Numbered from the stretch's first letter, positions 49,177 to 57,880 are shown. The stretch is DNA of 64,000 bases from Mesobacillus foraminis (GCF_004340465.1 NZ_SLVV01000006.1:186001-250000); one strand, 5' to 3'. Made by a program: numbers and translations. The notes: a model not told the origin generated them from the letters alone.

Positions 49177-49443
49177 TTGAAAAAAGCAATGTTGATATTA
49201 TTGCTGCTGGCCAATCTTTTTTACATCATCAATTTTCTGTTCAGCTTTAGTTCCTTTTCATTGATCAACCCGTTCTGGCTGGGCTCTTTCGTCATCGGTA
49301 TTGTCTACAGCATTATATATTTAATTATGAATAGAAAACAAAAAGACTATCATCCTTATTTGTCGATCGCAGTGTTATCAGCCTGCATGGGTTCAATTGG
49401 CCTATATGTGTTTTACTTTTATCTCTCTCATATGATTGCATAA
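49177..49443 (+). CDS. Small three-TM membrane protein
   Basis: 88 residues, TTG start behind AAAGGAG. Hydrophobic segments: KAMLILLLLANLFYIINFLF, WLGSFVIGIVYSIIYLIMN and YLSIAVLSACMGSIGLYVFY. It follows the SunI/YnzG-like gene by 14 bp, so they share a message. Function unknown; the membrane setting could supply the anchor that the SunI-like protein lacks. Confidence 0.55.
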   Translation: MKKAMLILLLLANLFYIINFLFSFSSFSLINPFWLGSFVIGIVYSIIYLIMNRKQKDYHPYLSIAVLSACMGSIGLYVFYFYLSHMIA

Positions 49444-49638
49444 AATTTCGTATCGAACAGCAAGATCCTGTCTTGTAAAACTGGATTGATAACAGCTGCC
49501 TTTTTCCTGCAAGGAAGGAACCCAATAAGAACCGGCTTCAGGTAAATGGATTCAGGATCAAAGGGTGAGGGCAGGAATGTCCTGCCCGGCGTTCTAGTAG
49601 CGGTTAACGCCATTAAAGGATAATGGGGGAGAATAGTT

Positions 49639-50067
49639 TTGCATCCAATTACCGTAATAGAAATTATAGTTAGTTGCGGGATTATCATTTTGTTCTTGTT
49701 TGTTTCTTTTACTATTCCTCACGTCTATCGGAAAAGCGGGCTGCTGATTACGCTGTCGTTAACTGTCACGATACTGGGCTTTTTTGCGTTGCGCCCTTTT
49801 TGGATTGATTACCAGGTGGCGGTAAAAAAGGAAGCATTAAATGATTACCTAAAAGAAACATATCCGGGGGAAGAGTGGGATATGAACCGGCGGCAAGGAA
49901 GGCAATATAATCCTTATCATTTAGATGTAAGTTTTAAAAATGAAGCACAGTGGATTTACACCTATTCTGTTGTGAATCCAAGGAATATTTGTCAAAGCGG
50001 GTGGGCGACACCTGACACTCAAGTTCCTAGTAATGGTAAACATTACGAAAAAAAGCACTGCGACTAA
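49639..50067 (+). CDS. Two-TM membrane protein, unknown function
   Basis: 142 residues, TTG start after GGGGGAG. Two N-terminal helices (ITVIEIIVSCGIIILFLFVS and LLITLSLTVTILGFFALRPF) are followed by an external or cytoplasmic domain of 80 residues (LKETYPGEEWDMNRRQGRQY, NPYHLDVSFKNEAQWIYTYS). The latter resembles the short peptidase-propeptide-like domains of Bacillus membrane proteins, but I cannot name it. Two cysteines lie near the end. Confidence 0.55.
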   Translation: MHPITVIEIIVSCGIIILFLFVSFTIPHVYRKSGLLITLSLTVTILGFFALRPFWIDYQVAVKKEALNDYLKETYPGEEWDMNRRQGRQYNPYHLDVSFKNEAQWIYTYSVVNPRNICQSGWATPDTQVPSNGKHYEKKHCD

Positions 50068-50480
50068 AGCTGCTTATAACTATTACTCCAGAGATGATGA
50101 ATTTCTAGCAAAGAGGTTCACGGTCGTGAAATATTATAGATAGAAGGACAATGTCTGAGTAAAAAAGATAAGGATGAAATAAACCCCGAATGGGGTTTAT
50201 TTCACTTTTCATTCCAATCAGCATAGGAGGTTTTCGATGATAATTGTCGTTGCGCCAGATTCCTATATTGGGAAGAAAATGACATTAAACGGAAAATTAG
50301 AGTGAATTCCTTTCAGTATAGCTCATACAATTACAAAACCATCCTCGATGCACAACAATGTATAAAGCGAGTTCTTTTTAAAACGGCCACAAAATTAGGA
50401 TGAAACTGTAAAAACCAGTAGTGTGATCATTTTAAAACGTAGATTTTTTATTAGGGGAACCTTTAGAAAGGAGATGCTGT
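50068..50480. other. Non-coding stretch with gene remnant
   Basis: A good site (ATAGGAGG) at 50224-50231 is followed by ATG and 22 codons starting MIIVVAPDSY, like the start of a glycerate-kinase-type protein, then a stop. In the +2 frame over the same DNA a start-less stretch reads FLYWEENDIKRKIRVNSFQY and runs to about 50403. This may be a decayed gene. Confidence 0.35.
50177..50202. terminator. Bidirectional terminator hairpin
   Basis: GAAATAAACCCC/GGGGTTTATTTC with GAAT loop, flanked by T-rich tail. Confidence 0.75.
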
Positions 50481-51011
50481 ATGGAATTAAAATTATCGGA
50501 AGCGATTGAACTATTGGAACGCACACCATGTACACTAGAATCTTTTTTACTGGGGGCATCAGATGGGTGGCTTTATGTCAATGAAGGGGAAGGAACCTGG
50601 AATGTCCATGAGGTAGTGGGTCACTTGATTGAGGGAGAGAAAACCAACTGGATCCCAAGGCTTGAGATGATTTTACAGGAGGGGAAGAATGCGGTTTTTC
50701 CTCCATTTGACCGCTTTTCACACCTAAAAGGAAAACAAGAATTTTCCATGGAGGAACAGCTGCATCTATTTAAATCGCTGAGAGAGCAAAATACAGCAAG
50801 GATAAGGGAATTGGTGAAGCCTGATCTCCATTTTCAACTGGAAGGATTACACCCCGAGTTCGGTGAAGTCAAACTAAGGGAATTGCTGTCTGCCTGGGTT
50901 GTTCATGATCTGACGCACATCTCCCAGATTGTCCGGGTTATGGCGGAGAGGTACAGAGAGGACGTCGGGCCATGGGAGAAATATTTAGGGGTGTTGAAAA
51001 AACGTCATTGA
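50481..51011 (+). CDS. DinB-superfamily protein
   Basis: 176 residues, ATG after AAAGGAG. A four-helix bundle with the three metal-binding histidines of the DinB/YfiT superfamily: [12 protein letters not shown] near 46-57 and [15 protein letters not shown] near 137-151. In YfiT-like bacillithiol transferases such proteins attach bacillithiol to toxins, but many DinB members are uncharacterised and the sequence does not settle it. Single gene without a clear terminator. Confidence 0.8.
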   Translation: MELKLSEAIELLERTPCTLESFLLGASDGWLYVNEGEGTWNVHEVVGHLIEGEKTNWIPRLEMILQEGKNAVFPPFDRFSHLKGKQEFSMEEQLHLFKSLREQNTARIRELVKPDLHFQLEGLHPEFGEVKLRELLSAWVVHDLTHISQIVRVMAERYREDVGPWEKYLGVLKKRH

Positions 51012-51088
51012 ACCAGGATTTTTATCGCCAATAACCATCCAGTATTTTTTTTAAAGAATAAAAGGCTATTAAGAAGGAGAGAAACTTA

Positions 51089-51789
51089 ATGTTGACAGGG
51101 AAGCGTTTATTGCAGAAATGCGTGCTGTTGATTGGAATATTGCTGTTGCTAGCGGGCTGCAACTCTCCTTTTAATGGTCAGACAGAGATTGACTGGGTGG
51201 ATTTTATTAAGTGGGAAGGAAAGGAATATCACGGGATTTACACAGGAGAGCTGGCTGATGAAGGTTATATTGGGCAAGAAATTGGCACAGTCAAGTTCAT
51301 GGTCGCCGCAATGTCACAAGAACGAGTTACCGAATAAAAAATGGTGATGCCGCTTTCCACGAAAAGGGAACCAGGCTTTACTCCATTAAGGGTCATCCTG
51401 ACTTATTGGCTGTAAGTTCTTCCCATTCGATCAATGGGTATCAAATCTATTATTTTGCCCCTGAAGGTTCCGAATTCAAATGGCATTATAAAGATATGCC
51501 CCTGAATAAAGTAACGAAAATTCAACTATACAAATTTGGGAAACGCATTTCTGAATGGACAAATTCCAAGGAAATTCAGGGGTTCCTCCAGCTGCTGAAA
51601 AATAGCGAAGAAAATCTAGCCTTTCAGCCTGACGCTGCAAACGGCGAACCAATCTATTACGAAATGCTTTTCTACACAGGTGAGCCAGTTGCCTACAAAT
51701 TTGATTTACAATATGACGGTGATACTTATTTTTGGCACCCATTTGATATTTTGGTTTTACCCGAGGATATGAAACTTTATATCCCGTAA
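51089..51789 (+). pseudogene. Lipoprotein gene interrupted by a frameshift
   Basis: The first part (51089-51337) starts with ATG after AAGGAGAG and encodes a lipoprotein signal with lipobox LLAGC, then INDW-type sequence up to VKFMVA. At about 51303-51310 the protein-like reading passes to another frame: NVTRTSYRIKNGDAAFHEKG, then LYSIKGHPDLLAVSSSHSIN, continuing to DMKLYIP and TAA at 51789. One missing base explains it. The intact product would be about 233 residues, a surface lipoprotein of unknown function. It may be a true pseudogene or a sequencing error. Confidence 0.75.
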
Positions 51790-52108
51790 TCCTAAGGAGA
51801 CGAGTATGGACTTTGATTCCTGCTTTAATCGGAAGGGCCTGATGGCAGGTTGATCAAGCACTGGTAAAAGAGTATTATTTTTGTTAGATTTTAAGAGATT
51901 GTGATAAAGAGGCTTATAAAACTAGAACGGAAACCTGCAGGTTACGACAGGCTTGGTGGAGGCTGGCAAGGTGAAACAGTTACTTAGTTTTACCGATGCT
52001 ATAAATTGCATCCTGATGAGAGAAGTGGGCTTAGAGAAATAAAAATCAGCTATTTTAATTAATAAACAGCGGCCCAGGATAGGTGTGCCGCTGCCATGCT
52101 TCTATGGG
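51790..52108. other. Non-coding stretch
   Basis: I see no gene, ribosome-binding site with a lasting frame, or strong hairpin in this stretch. Confidence 0.45.
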
Positions 52109-52146
52109 AAAAAGCCGCCCAGAGCACCGTAAGTCTGGGCGGTTTT
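52109..52146 (-). terminator. Terminator of dapA
   Basis: On the minus strand CCGCCCAGA/TCTGGGCGG with a ten-nt loop, followed by CTTTTT. Confidence 0.85.
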
Positions 52147-52152
52147 ACAGGT

Positions 52153-53031
52153 TTAAAGGGAAGCAAGCTGAAGGGCTTCCTGCAATTCCCTTGTCTGGTC
52201 ATCTGTCAGCGGTATCATCGGCAAGCGCACTCCGCCGACGGGAACTCCAGTGAGATTTAAAGCAGCTTTTACTGGAGACGGGCTTGGAGCTGTAAACAAG
52301 GCTCTCATTCTTGGCAGAAGAGCATGGTGGGCAGCCGCCGCTTCCTGGACATTCCCGGCCTTGAACAGTTTAATCATATCCAGCATCTCGCTTCCAAGCA
52401 CGTGGGAAGCAACCGAGATGACCCCCGTGCCGCCAATTGAAAGGACAGGAAGGGTCAATCCGTCATCTCCACTGTATAAAGTGAAGTCGTCCGGTGTCCG
52501 GCTAATAATTTCTGACATGGCATCCAGATTTCCGCTCGCTTCTTTTATGGATGTAATATTTTTAATTTCCGAGAGGCGGATGGTTGTCTCTGCGGAAATA
52601 CCCACGGAGCTTCGGCCGGGGATATTGTACAGCATGACGGGCAGGGAAGTGGAGTCGGCAATGGCTTTAAAATGCTGATATAAGCCTTCTTGTGATGGTT
52701 TATTATAGTAAGGAGCTACAAGCATGATGCCATCAACTCCTGTCGCTTCAGCTGCCTTTGTAAGGGCGATGGATGCCCTTGTATTATTGGAGCCCGTTCC
52801 CGCAATGACAGGAACCCTTCCATCTACAACCTCCACAACAAATTTAAATAAATCCAGCTTCTCTTCTGATGTCAATGTAGGGGACTCCCCCGTTGTACCA
52901 GCTACAACCAGTCCTTCGGTGCCGGTTTGAATCAGGTGATTGATTAAATGTTTCGTTGCATGAAAATCAATTTCGCCCAGCTCATCAAATGGAGTTACCA
53001 TTGCAGTCAATAATTGGCCAAAGTTTGTCAT
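52153..53031 (-). CDS. dapA: 4-hydroxy-tetrahydrodipicolinate synthase
   Basis: 292 residues from ATG 53031 (AAAGGGTG eight nt before). The class I aldolase condenses pyruvate with aspartate semialdehyde, the first step of lysine, diaminopimelate and dipicolinate synthesis. Key residues: Schiff-base lysine K163 in SIKEASG, Y135 and R140 in LYNIPGR, and the pyruvate-binding GTTGES near 45-50. It stands alone rather than with asd and dapG as in B. subtilis, and is controlled by a lysine riboswitch. Spacing of motifs and length are normal. Confidence 0.95.
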   Translation of the reverse strand: MTNFGQLLTAMVTPFDELGEIDFHATKHLINHLIQTGTEGLVVAGTTGESPTLTSEEKLDLFKFVVEVVDGRVPVIAGTGSNNTRASIALTKAAEATGVDGIMLVAPYYNKPSQEGLYQHFKAIADSTSLPVMLYNIPGRSSVGISAETTIRLSEIKNITSIKEASGNLDAMSEIISRTPDDFTLYSGDDGLTLPVLSIGGTGVISVASHVLGSEMLDMIKLFKAGNVQEAAAAHHALLPRMRALFTAPSPSPVKAALNLTGVPVGGVRLPMIPLTDDQTRELQEALQLASL

Positions 53032-53097
53032 TCTTCTCACCCTTTTAATTAAATTTTCATCTCGTTGAGAAGGGTCTATTTTCCATTAACGCAACGC

Positions 53098-53127
53098 AAA
53101 AAGCAGCAACGAAGGGTCGCTGCTGCA
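53098..53127 (-). terminator. Riboswitch-controlled terminator
   Basis: On the minus strand GCAGCAGCGACCCTTCGTTG closing with CTGC and then TTTTT; a strong stem 3' of the lysine aptamer and upstream of dapA. Confidence 0.85.
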
Positions 53128-53140
53128 GTAGAAACATTTG

Positions 53141-53325
53141 CTTCTGTGCGTAAGATAGCCCTCCATATAGTTTCCTATATGACAATTCTGCATTTTTTCA
53201 ATGACAGAACCAACTTCAGAAATAATGAGCTTTTCTGAAGTTTCGGCAAATTCCCCTTTCCGCAGCAGTCACCGGACCTCATTATCCTCCTAAAGCGTAC
53301 TAATGGTTTTCGCACCTCTATCCTC
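53141..53325 (-). promoter_or_regulatory. Lysine riboswitch (L-box)
   Basis: On the minus strand the leader contains L-box landmarks in order: GAGGTGCG, AGTA, GGTGACTGCTGCGGAAAGG, GGGAATTTGCCGAAA, paired CTTCAGAAA/TTTCTGAAG arms, and the closing GGGCTATCTTACGCAC that pairs back with the start. With lysine bound the terminator at 53098-53127 should form and shut off dapA. Confidence 0.92.
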
Positions 53326-53366
53326 ACTTCAAAATGATTGAAATAAGAAATTATGTAATTGTCTGT

Positions 53367-53395
53367 AATATAACAAGAAATGGACACAATAGCAA
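53367..53395 (-). promoter_or_regulatory. Promoter of riboswitch-dapA transcript
   Basis: On the minus strand TTGCTA (53395-53390), 17 nt, TATATT (53372-53367), placed about 40 nt before the aptamer. Confidence 0.6.
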
Positions 53396-53476
53396 GGAAT
53401 TTTTCCTTTAGGAGAGTAAACCGGAAATGCTGCCTTACATTTAACAGTAACACTCGAACTATTTCCTGCAGTCTTT

Positions 53477-53605
53477 CTAGTAGTGATAAAAGGGTAGAAT
53501 CATAGTCTTGATATCTAAAAAATGATCTGCATTTTGAATGACGACCGTTTTTTGTTGGATTGACTCAATTGTTTTATCTGTACCGCGGATAATAATAGCG
53601 GTCAT
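53477..53605 (-). CDS. Possible 42-residue small protein
   Basis: A frame from ATG 53605 reads MTAIIIRGTDKTIESIQQKT then VVIQNADHFLDIKTMIL and ends at 53477. The nearest purine-rich site (GGAGG) is over 20 nt away, so the start is doubtful. It is protein-like, but it could be part of an old gene. It lies just upstream of the dapA leader on the same strand. Confidence 0.3.
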   Translation of the reverse strand: MTAIIIRGTDKTIESIQQKTVVIQNADHFLDIKTMILPFYHY

Positions 53606-53665
53606 TCTTGCAGAATAGTTTTTACTGTTCCTCCATTTTTATAGGATTATATTTTACGGTTATAA

Positions 53666-53696
53666 AAGCACTGCTCTTTTCAAAGCAGTGCTTTAG
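53666..53696. terminator. Terminator after the GDPD gene
   Basis: AAAGCACTGC/GCAGTGCTTT arms around TCTTTTCAAA. On the minus strand a TTTTAT tail follows. Confidence 0.75.
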
Positions 53697-53699
53697 GAA

Positions 53700-54680
53700 T
53701 TAAGGTTTTATAACAGGTGCCAGAAGATCAATCCGGTTGGTCCAGATGGCACCATGATAATTCTGAGGCAGACGCCCCGCATCCTTCTTCTGGTCAAAGC
53801 CTTCCGACCATCCACCATCACCTGCAACAAGGACAACGCGTGTTCCGGAATCCTCCATGCGATGGACGAACTTTCCAGGAAAACCCCACAGCCATGGGGC
53901 GATTTTTTCAGGGATATGCAATTGGGTGTTGTGGCAGGCTTCTGGAACGTATCCCGTCCAGCCGGCAGCCATATACGGAATCAGGCAGCTTTTCATTGAA
54001 GCTTTTGACATTGCTCTTATAGAGGGGGACTCCTTTTTTAGGGAAGCAATCGGTTCATCGCCCCCGTAAACGGCCAATTGACTTAAGATATTATCCGGAA
54101 GCGTATTTAAGAGCTTGGCCAGCTGGAGCCCCTCTTCAGGATCATTGCTTTTTACATGAATCAAGAAAGACTTATCTGGAAAGTAGGTTAACACTTCAGC
54201 AAGGGTAGGCATTAAACCAATCCCTTTTCCGCGAAAAGGATATGTTTTACCATCATCAGCTGTATATCCATAGCCTATATCCAATTGTTTCAGTTCATCC
54301 ATCGTGTGTTCCTGGGTAACGCCTTTGCCGTCCGTCCTGCATTCAAGTGTCCAATCATGAAAAACAGCAAATTTTTCGTCCTTCGTCAGTTGAACATCCA
54401 GCTCGACAATGTCTGCCCCAGCTTTAAAGGCTGCTTCCATGGAAGGTATGGTGTTCTCCAGGTATGGGTGCTGCGGGTTATAAATGATTTCTGCGGTACA
54501 AGTATCATTTTCAATTCCTTCCATTGGAAACGTCTGTGCAAGTCCTCTGTGCGCCAGCAGTTCAGGGTCCTTTTCATCACTGGAATCCGTTAAAAGGGAG
54601 CTATTATTCACATAAATAAAAGCGGCCAAAATCAACAAAAAGATCAAAAAACCTTTCATTCTTCTAGTAATCTTTTTCAT
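53700..54680 (-). CDS. Membrane-anchored glycerophosphodiester phosphodiesterase
   Basis: 326 residues from ATG 54680 (ACAGGAGG upstream; a longer frame has no site). An N-terminal anchor lies at about 10-26 (GFLIFLLILAAFIYV). The GDPD motifs are present: LLAHRGLAQTF, ENTIPSMEAAFKAGADIVEL, DVQLTKDEKFAVFHDWTLEC. Histidines and acidic residues for Ca/Mg and catalysis are intact. It should hydrolyse glycerophosphodiesters (lipid or teichoic-acid breakdown products) outside the cell. The insertion between AHRG and ENT is longer than usual. Single gene with a terminator. Confidence 0.88.
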   Translation of the reverse strand: MKKITRRMKGFLIFLLILAAFIYVNNSSLLTDSSDEKDPELLAHRGLAQTFPMEGIENDTCTAEIIYNPQHPYLENTIPSMEAAFKAGADIVELDVQLTKDEKFAVFHDWTLECRTDGKGVTQEHTMDELKQLDIGYGYTADDGKTYPFRGKGIGLMPTLAEVLTYFPDKSFLIHVKSNDPEEGLQLAKLLNTLPDNILSQLAVYGGDEPIASLKKESPSIRAMSKASMKSCLIPYMAAGWTGYVPEACHNTQLHIPEKIAPWLWGFPGKFVHRMEDSGTRVVLVAGDGGWSEGFDQKKDAGRLPQNYHGAIWTNRIDLLAPVIKP

Positions 54681-54889
54681 ATTGCCTCCTGTAAAATATG
54701 CTGCATTTGATAGTTTAACATAAATTCTGCATACTGTTGAACGTCGCTTTTTAAATGGACATATCAGTTCAGTTCTGGTTAGTGGAATAGGGCAGGTGTT
54801 TAGCTTTTTCAAGGATCATTTTGGTAAAATAAATAGGATTTAGAAATGCTAATAGAGGAAATAGCAATTATGGATCTGGAGGGCATATT

Positions 54890-55951
54890 GTGGAGATAGG
54901 GGTAAGTACGTTTGTAGAAACAACGCCGGATCCTGTTACCGGCGAGGTAATCAGTCATGCGCAGCGGATCAGGGAGGTGGTGGAAGAAATTGTCCTGGCA
55001 GATAAGGTGGGACTGGATGTCTTTGGAGTCGGAGAGCATCATCGGGAGGATTATGCCGCATCTTCGCCGGGTGTTATCCTGGCAGCAGTTGCGCCGCAAA
55101 CATCAAGGATTCGTTTGACGAGTGCAGTAACGGTTCTTTCATCTGCCGATCCTGTTCGGGTATTTCAGGATTTTGCTACGCTTGACGCCCTTTCGAATGG
55201 CAGGGCAGAGATCATGGCGGGCAGGGGATCCTTTATCGAATCCTTTCCACTGTTTGGCTACAATCTGGATGATTATGATGAGCTCTTTGAAGAGAAGCTG
55301 GAGCTGCTTCTCAAAATCCGGGAAACAGAGAAGGTTACCTGGAGAGGGGGCCACCGTCCAGCCATCCAGAATCTGGGTGTCTATCCTCGTCCCGTCCAGG
55401 ATCCGTTGCCAGTTTGGATTGGCAGCGGCGGAAATTCTGAATCAGTCGTTCGGGCTGGACTGCTTGGCTTGCCGCTGGTGCTAGCGATTATCGGGGGCCG
55501 TCCAACCCAGTTTGAACCACTGGTAAGACTTTATAAACGAGCTGCCGCCAAAGCGGGTCATGATGTATCGAAACTTTCAGTTGGATCCCATTCGCATGGA
55601 TTCATTGCAGAAGATTCACAAAGTGCAGCAGATAAATTTTTTCCATCCACCCAGCAAGCCATGAATAAACTGGGAAGAGAGCGGGGATGGGGATTATATG
55701 ACCGTTCCAGCTTTGATTTTGCGCGCAGCTTTGAAGGAGCTTTGTACGTAGGGGATCCAAAGACTGTCGCAGACAAAATTATTCATCTTCGAAAAAATGT
55801 CGGCATCACTCGCTTTATGCTGCATGTCCCCGTTGGAACAATGCCGCACGGCGACGTAATGAAAGCCATCGAGCTGTTGGGGACAGAAGTGGCGCCGATG
55901 GTAAGGGAAGAAGTCACGAAATGGGAAGAGTCCAACAAAGGAATGCTGTAA
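54890..55951 (+). CDS. LLM-class flavin-dependent oxidoreductase
   Basis: 353 residues, GTG start after GGAGGG. It is a luciferase-like TIM barrel: MEIGVSTFVETTPDPVTGEV, FGVGEHHREDYAASSPGVIL, LTSAVTVLSSADPVRVFQDF, GRAEIMAGRGSF, IGSGGNSESVVRAG. This matches Bacillus YceB/YvbT-like monooxygenases, which use FMNH2 from a partner reductase; the substrate is unknown. No reductase is adjacent. Single gene with a terminator. Confidence 0.88.
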   Translation: MEIGVSTFVETTPDPVTGEVISHAQRIREVVEEIVLADKVGLDVFGVGEHHREDYAASSPGVILAAVAPQTSRIRLTSAVTVLSSADPVRVFQDFATLDALSNGRAEIMAGRGSFIESFPLFGYNLDDYDELFEEKLELLLKIRETEKVTWRGGHRPAIQNLGVYPRPVQDPLPVWIGSGGNSESVVRAGLLGLPLVLAIIGGRPTQFEPLVRLYKRAAAKAGHDVSKLSVGSHSHGFIAEDSQSAADKFFPSTQQAMNKLGRERGWGLYDRSSFDFARSFEGALYVGDPKTVADKIIHLRKNVGITRFMLHVPVGTMPHGDVMKAIELLGTEVAPMVREEVTKWEESNKGML

Positions 55952-55961
55952 GAAGAATGAA

Positions 55962-55991
55962 CAGCCGGGGAGGTTTCTTTTCCCGGTTTTT
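55962..55991 (+). terminator. Terminator of the LLM gene
   Basis: CCGGG/CCCGG stem with a T/G-rich loop and TTTTTG tail. Confidence 0.7.
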
Positions 55992-56212
55992 GATTTGTGT
56001 AATCTCCTTTTTCTGGACGTTCTTCTGGTTGTTTATGTTAGGCAGGCTGTAAAAGCACTCCCGGAGGACTTGATACCAGCTTTTATGCAGGTTTCTCATA
56101 GAATCATGGTCCTAAGGCCATACTGACAGTAGCAAAGACTTGATAAACCTAATTAGAAGAAAAACTCCAAAACGATAGTTGGAATGTTTGTATTACAAAG
56201 GAGGGAACCAGG

Positions 56213-56941
56213 ATGTGGAATGCGGCCCTTTGGGGAGCAATCTCCGGTTCAGCGGTGCTATTGGGAGCCCTGGGTGCCATCTTTTTACACATCCCCAAAA
56301 AGGTCATCGGCGATATTATGGCTTGCGGAACGGGAGTACTAATCGGGGCTGCGTCTTTTGAATTGCTCGGGGAATCCGTCCATAAAGGAGGAATCACAGC
56401 AACAGCCACAGGATTTTTAGCCGGTGCTTTATTGTTCACTATATTCGACTGCATCATTTCGAAAAGGGGAGCCAAGCATAGGAAAAGGTCTGGAAAAAGC
56501 TCGCAAACAGCCGGAATGGCGATTTTCATTGGTACCGTCATCGATGCAATACCCGAATCCATGATGCTTGGAGCCAGTCTCATCGGCAGGCAGTCCGTGA
56601 GCTGGCTGTTGGTTGTCGCTATCTTTCTCAGCAATCTTCCTGAGGGGCTGTCCAGCACCTCCGGCTTAATGAACGGCGGGTACTCAAAACCCAAGATTTT
56701 TACTCTGTGGTTATCAGTTCTGGTTATTTCTTCTTTAAGTGCCTGGGCTGGATACTTCTTTCTTGCGAAGGCGCCAGATTTCGTTATGGCTGGAATCGCA
56801 TCTTTTGCAGGCGGGGGAATCATCGCAATGGTTTCATCCACCATGATGCCGGAAGCCTATGAAGACAGCGGTCCAGTGACCGGCATGTTTGCAGCGATCG
56901 GACTTCTGATCTCCCTGCTGCTTGACCACTTGTCCGGATGA
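56213..56941 (+). CDS. ZIP-family metal transporter
   Basis: 242 residues, eight hydrophobic helices. The metal-path motifs of ZIP transporters are present in helices 4 and 5: GTVIDAIPESMMLGASL (about 101-117) and NLPEGLSSTSGLMNGG (about 140-155). A polar loop (SKRGAKHRKRSGKSS) sits between helices 3 and 4. It likely imports Zn2+ or a related divalent metal. ATG behind AAGGAGGG. No Zur or MntR box could be seen. Terminator follows. Confidence 0.85.
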   Translation: MWNAALWGAISGSAVLLGALGAIFLHIPKKVIGDIMACGTGVLIGAASFELLGESVHKGGITATATGFLAGALLFTIFDCIISKRGAKHRKRSGKSSQTAGMAIFIGTVIDAIPESMMLGASLIGRQSVSWLLVVAIFLSNLPEGLSSTSGLMNGGYSKPKIFTLWLSVLVISSLSAWAGYFFLAKAPDFVMAGIASFAGGGIIAMVSSTMMPEAYEDSGPVTGMFAAIGLLISLLLDHLSG

Positions 56942-56949
56942 AATAAGAG

Positions 56950-56982
56950 CAGCATCGCCGAGAAGCGATGCTGTTTTTTTTT
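56950..56982 (+). terminator. Terminator of the ZIP gene
   Basis: CAGCATCGC/GCGATGCTG 9-bp stem and nine T. Confidence 0.9.
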
Positions 56983-57063
56983 AGCAAAAAATATGGCTTT
57001 CAGGAGGTAAAAGGGCAAAAGAGCAGTTTGAACAGTATACATTGAGATTGATATTGAATAACT

Positions 57064-57167
57064 TGAAAAATATGGATTCTATTAGGAATAAAACTAGCGC
57101 AATCAGGAATAAAAGAATCTTAATCAGGAATAAAGTAGTCGAAATCAGGAATAAAGTTCAAAAGTAA
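57064..57167 (+). repeat. Short array of 21-bp repeats
   Basis: AGGAATAAA at 57084, 57105, 57126 and 57147, exactly 21 bp apart, each preceded by AATC or ATT. A unit starting TGAAAAATA lies at 57064. The variable half between the cores differs. Related to the 42-kb and 57.7-kb arrays. Confidence 0.85.
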
Positions 57168-57198
57168 GAGTTCAGTCCATAGTATGAATTCAAATTGG

Positions 57199-57588
57199 TC
57201 AGGAATTAGGGCCTTCCTTTACGAACAGGCTTCGAAAGCTGTTTCGATGTACAAACACCATATAGCCATAACAAACCGCCAGAAATATGGCCAGCAATAG
57301 GAGCGATTGGTCAACCAATAAATGAAGCAGAAAGATGTTCACTACAATAGGGGCCAGCACAGCTAATGCCAGCGGGATAAATATGTTCATGATAAGCAGC
57401 AAACCGCACACAACCTCGAGTGACTTTTCTGCAATTAACAGATAAGAAAAAGGAAACATTCTCATGGCCGCCTCACTTGTAGCAATAAAAGGTTTCAGTC
57501 CGAAAATAACGAAATATCCATTGATCCCTGCAACTAAAAATATGAGGCCTAATAAAGACCGTGCTGTAAAACGGATGATTTTTTCCAT
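57199..57588 (-). CDS. DoxX-like small membrane protein
   Basis: 129 residues and four hydrophobic helices (SLLGLIFLVAGINGYFVIFG, SLEVVCGLLLIMNIFIPLAL, and two more). The pattern ARSLLGLIFLVAGINGY...EVVCGLLL matches the DoxX-like family, often linked to thiosulfate or quinone metabolism or oxidative stress, with no agreed role in Bacillus. ATG start after GGAGGTG. It lies between two 21-bp repeat arrays. Confidence 0.75.
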   Translation of the reverse strand: MEKIIRFTARSLLGLIFLVAGINGYFVIFGLKPFIATSEAAMRMFPFSYLLIAEKSLEVVCGLLLIMNIFIPLALAVLAPIVVNIFLLHLLVDQSLLLLAIFLAVCYGYMVFVHRNSFRSLFVKEGPNS

Positions 57589-57672
57589 TTATCCACCTCC
57601 AGTAGAGCCTATTCGGATGCCTCGTGTAAAAGTCTTCATCCCTTTATTTTCATCAAATTGTGGAAGGTACGT

Positions 57673-57880
57673 AGAAAAATAAAACGCCCAGTTTGAAAAA
57701 TAAGAAGGATATTGTGAAAGATAAAATAGCCGATTTGTATCGTAAATCAGGAATTTGAAAAATAAGGGCTAGGCTATGAAAAGTAGAGAAGATGCTTAGA
57801 AAAATAAAAGACCTAGTTTGAAAAATAAAACAGCCAATTTGGATGATAAATCAGAAATTCGATAAATAAGGGCCGTACTC
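57673..57880 (+). repeat. Ten-unit array of 21-bp repeats
   Basis: Units start at 57673, 57694, 57715, 57736, 57756, 57777, 57798, 57819, 57840 and 57860 (steps of 21, sometimes 20), core (T/A)GAAAAATAA. The order of unit types at 57819-57880 (GCCAATT, then GGATGATAAATC, then ATAAGGGCC) and at 57715-57776 repeats the order seen in the 42-kb array. Confidence 0.9.

Noticed and set aside
53175-53453. 92-codon minus frame
   Set aside because: It lies on the lysine riboswitch, whose conserved RNA motifs explain the sequence better.
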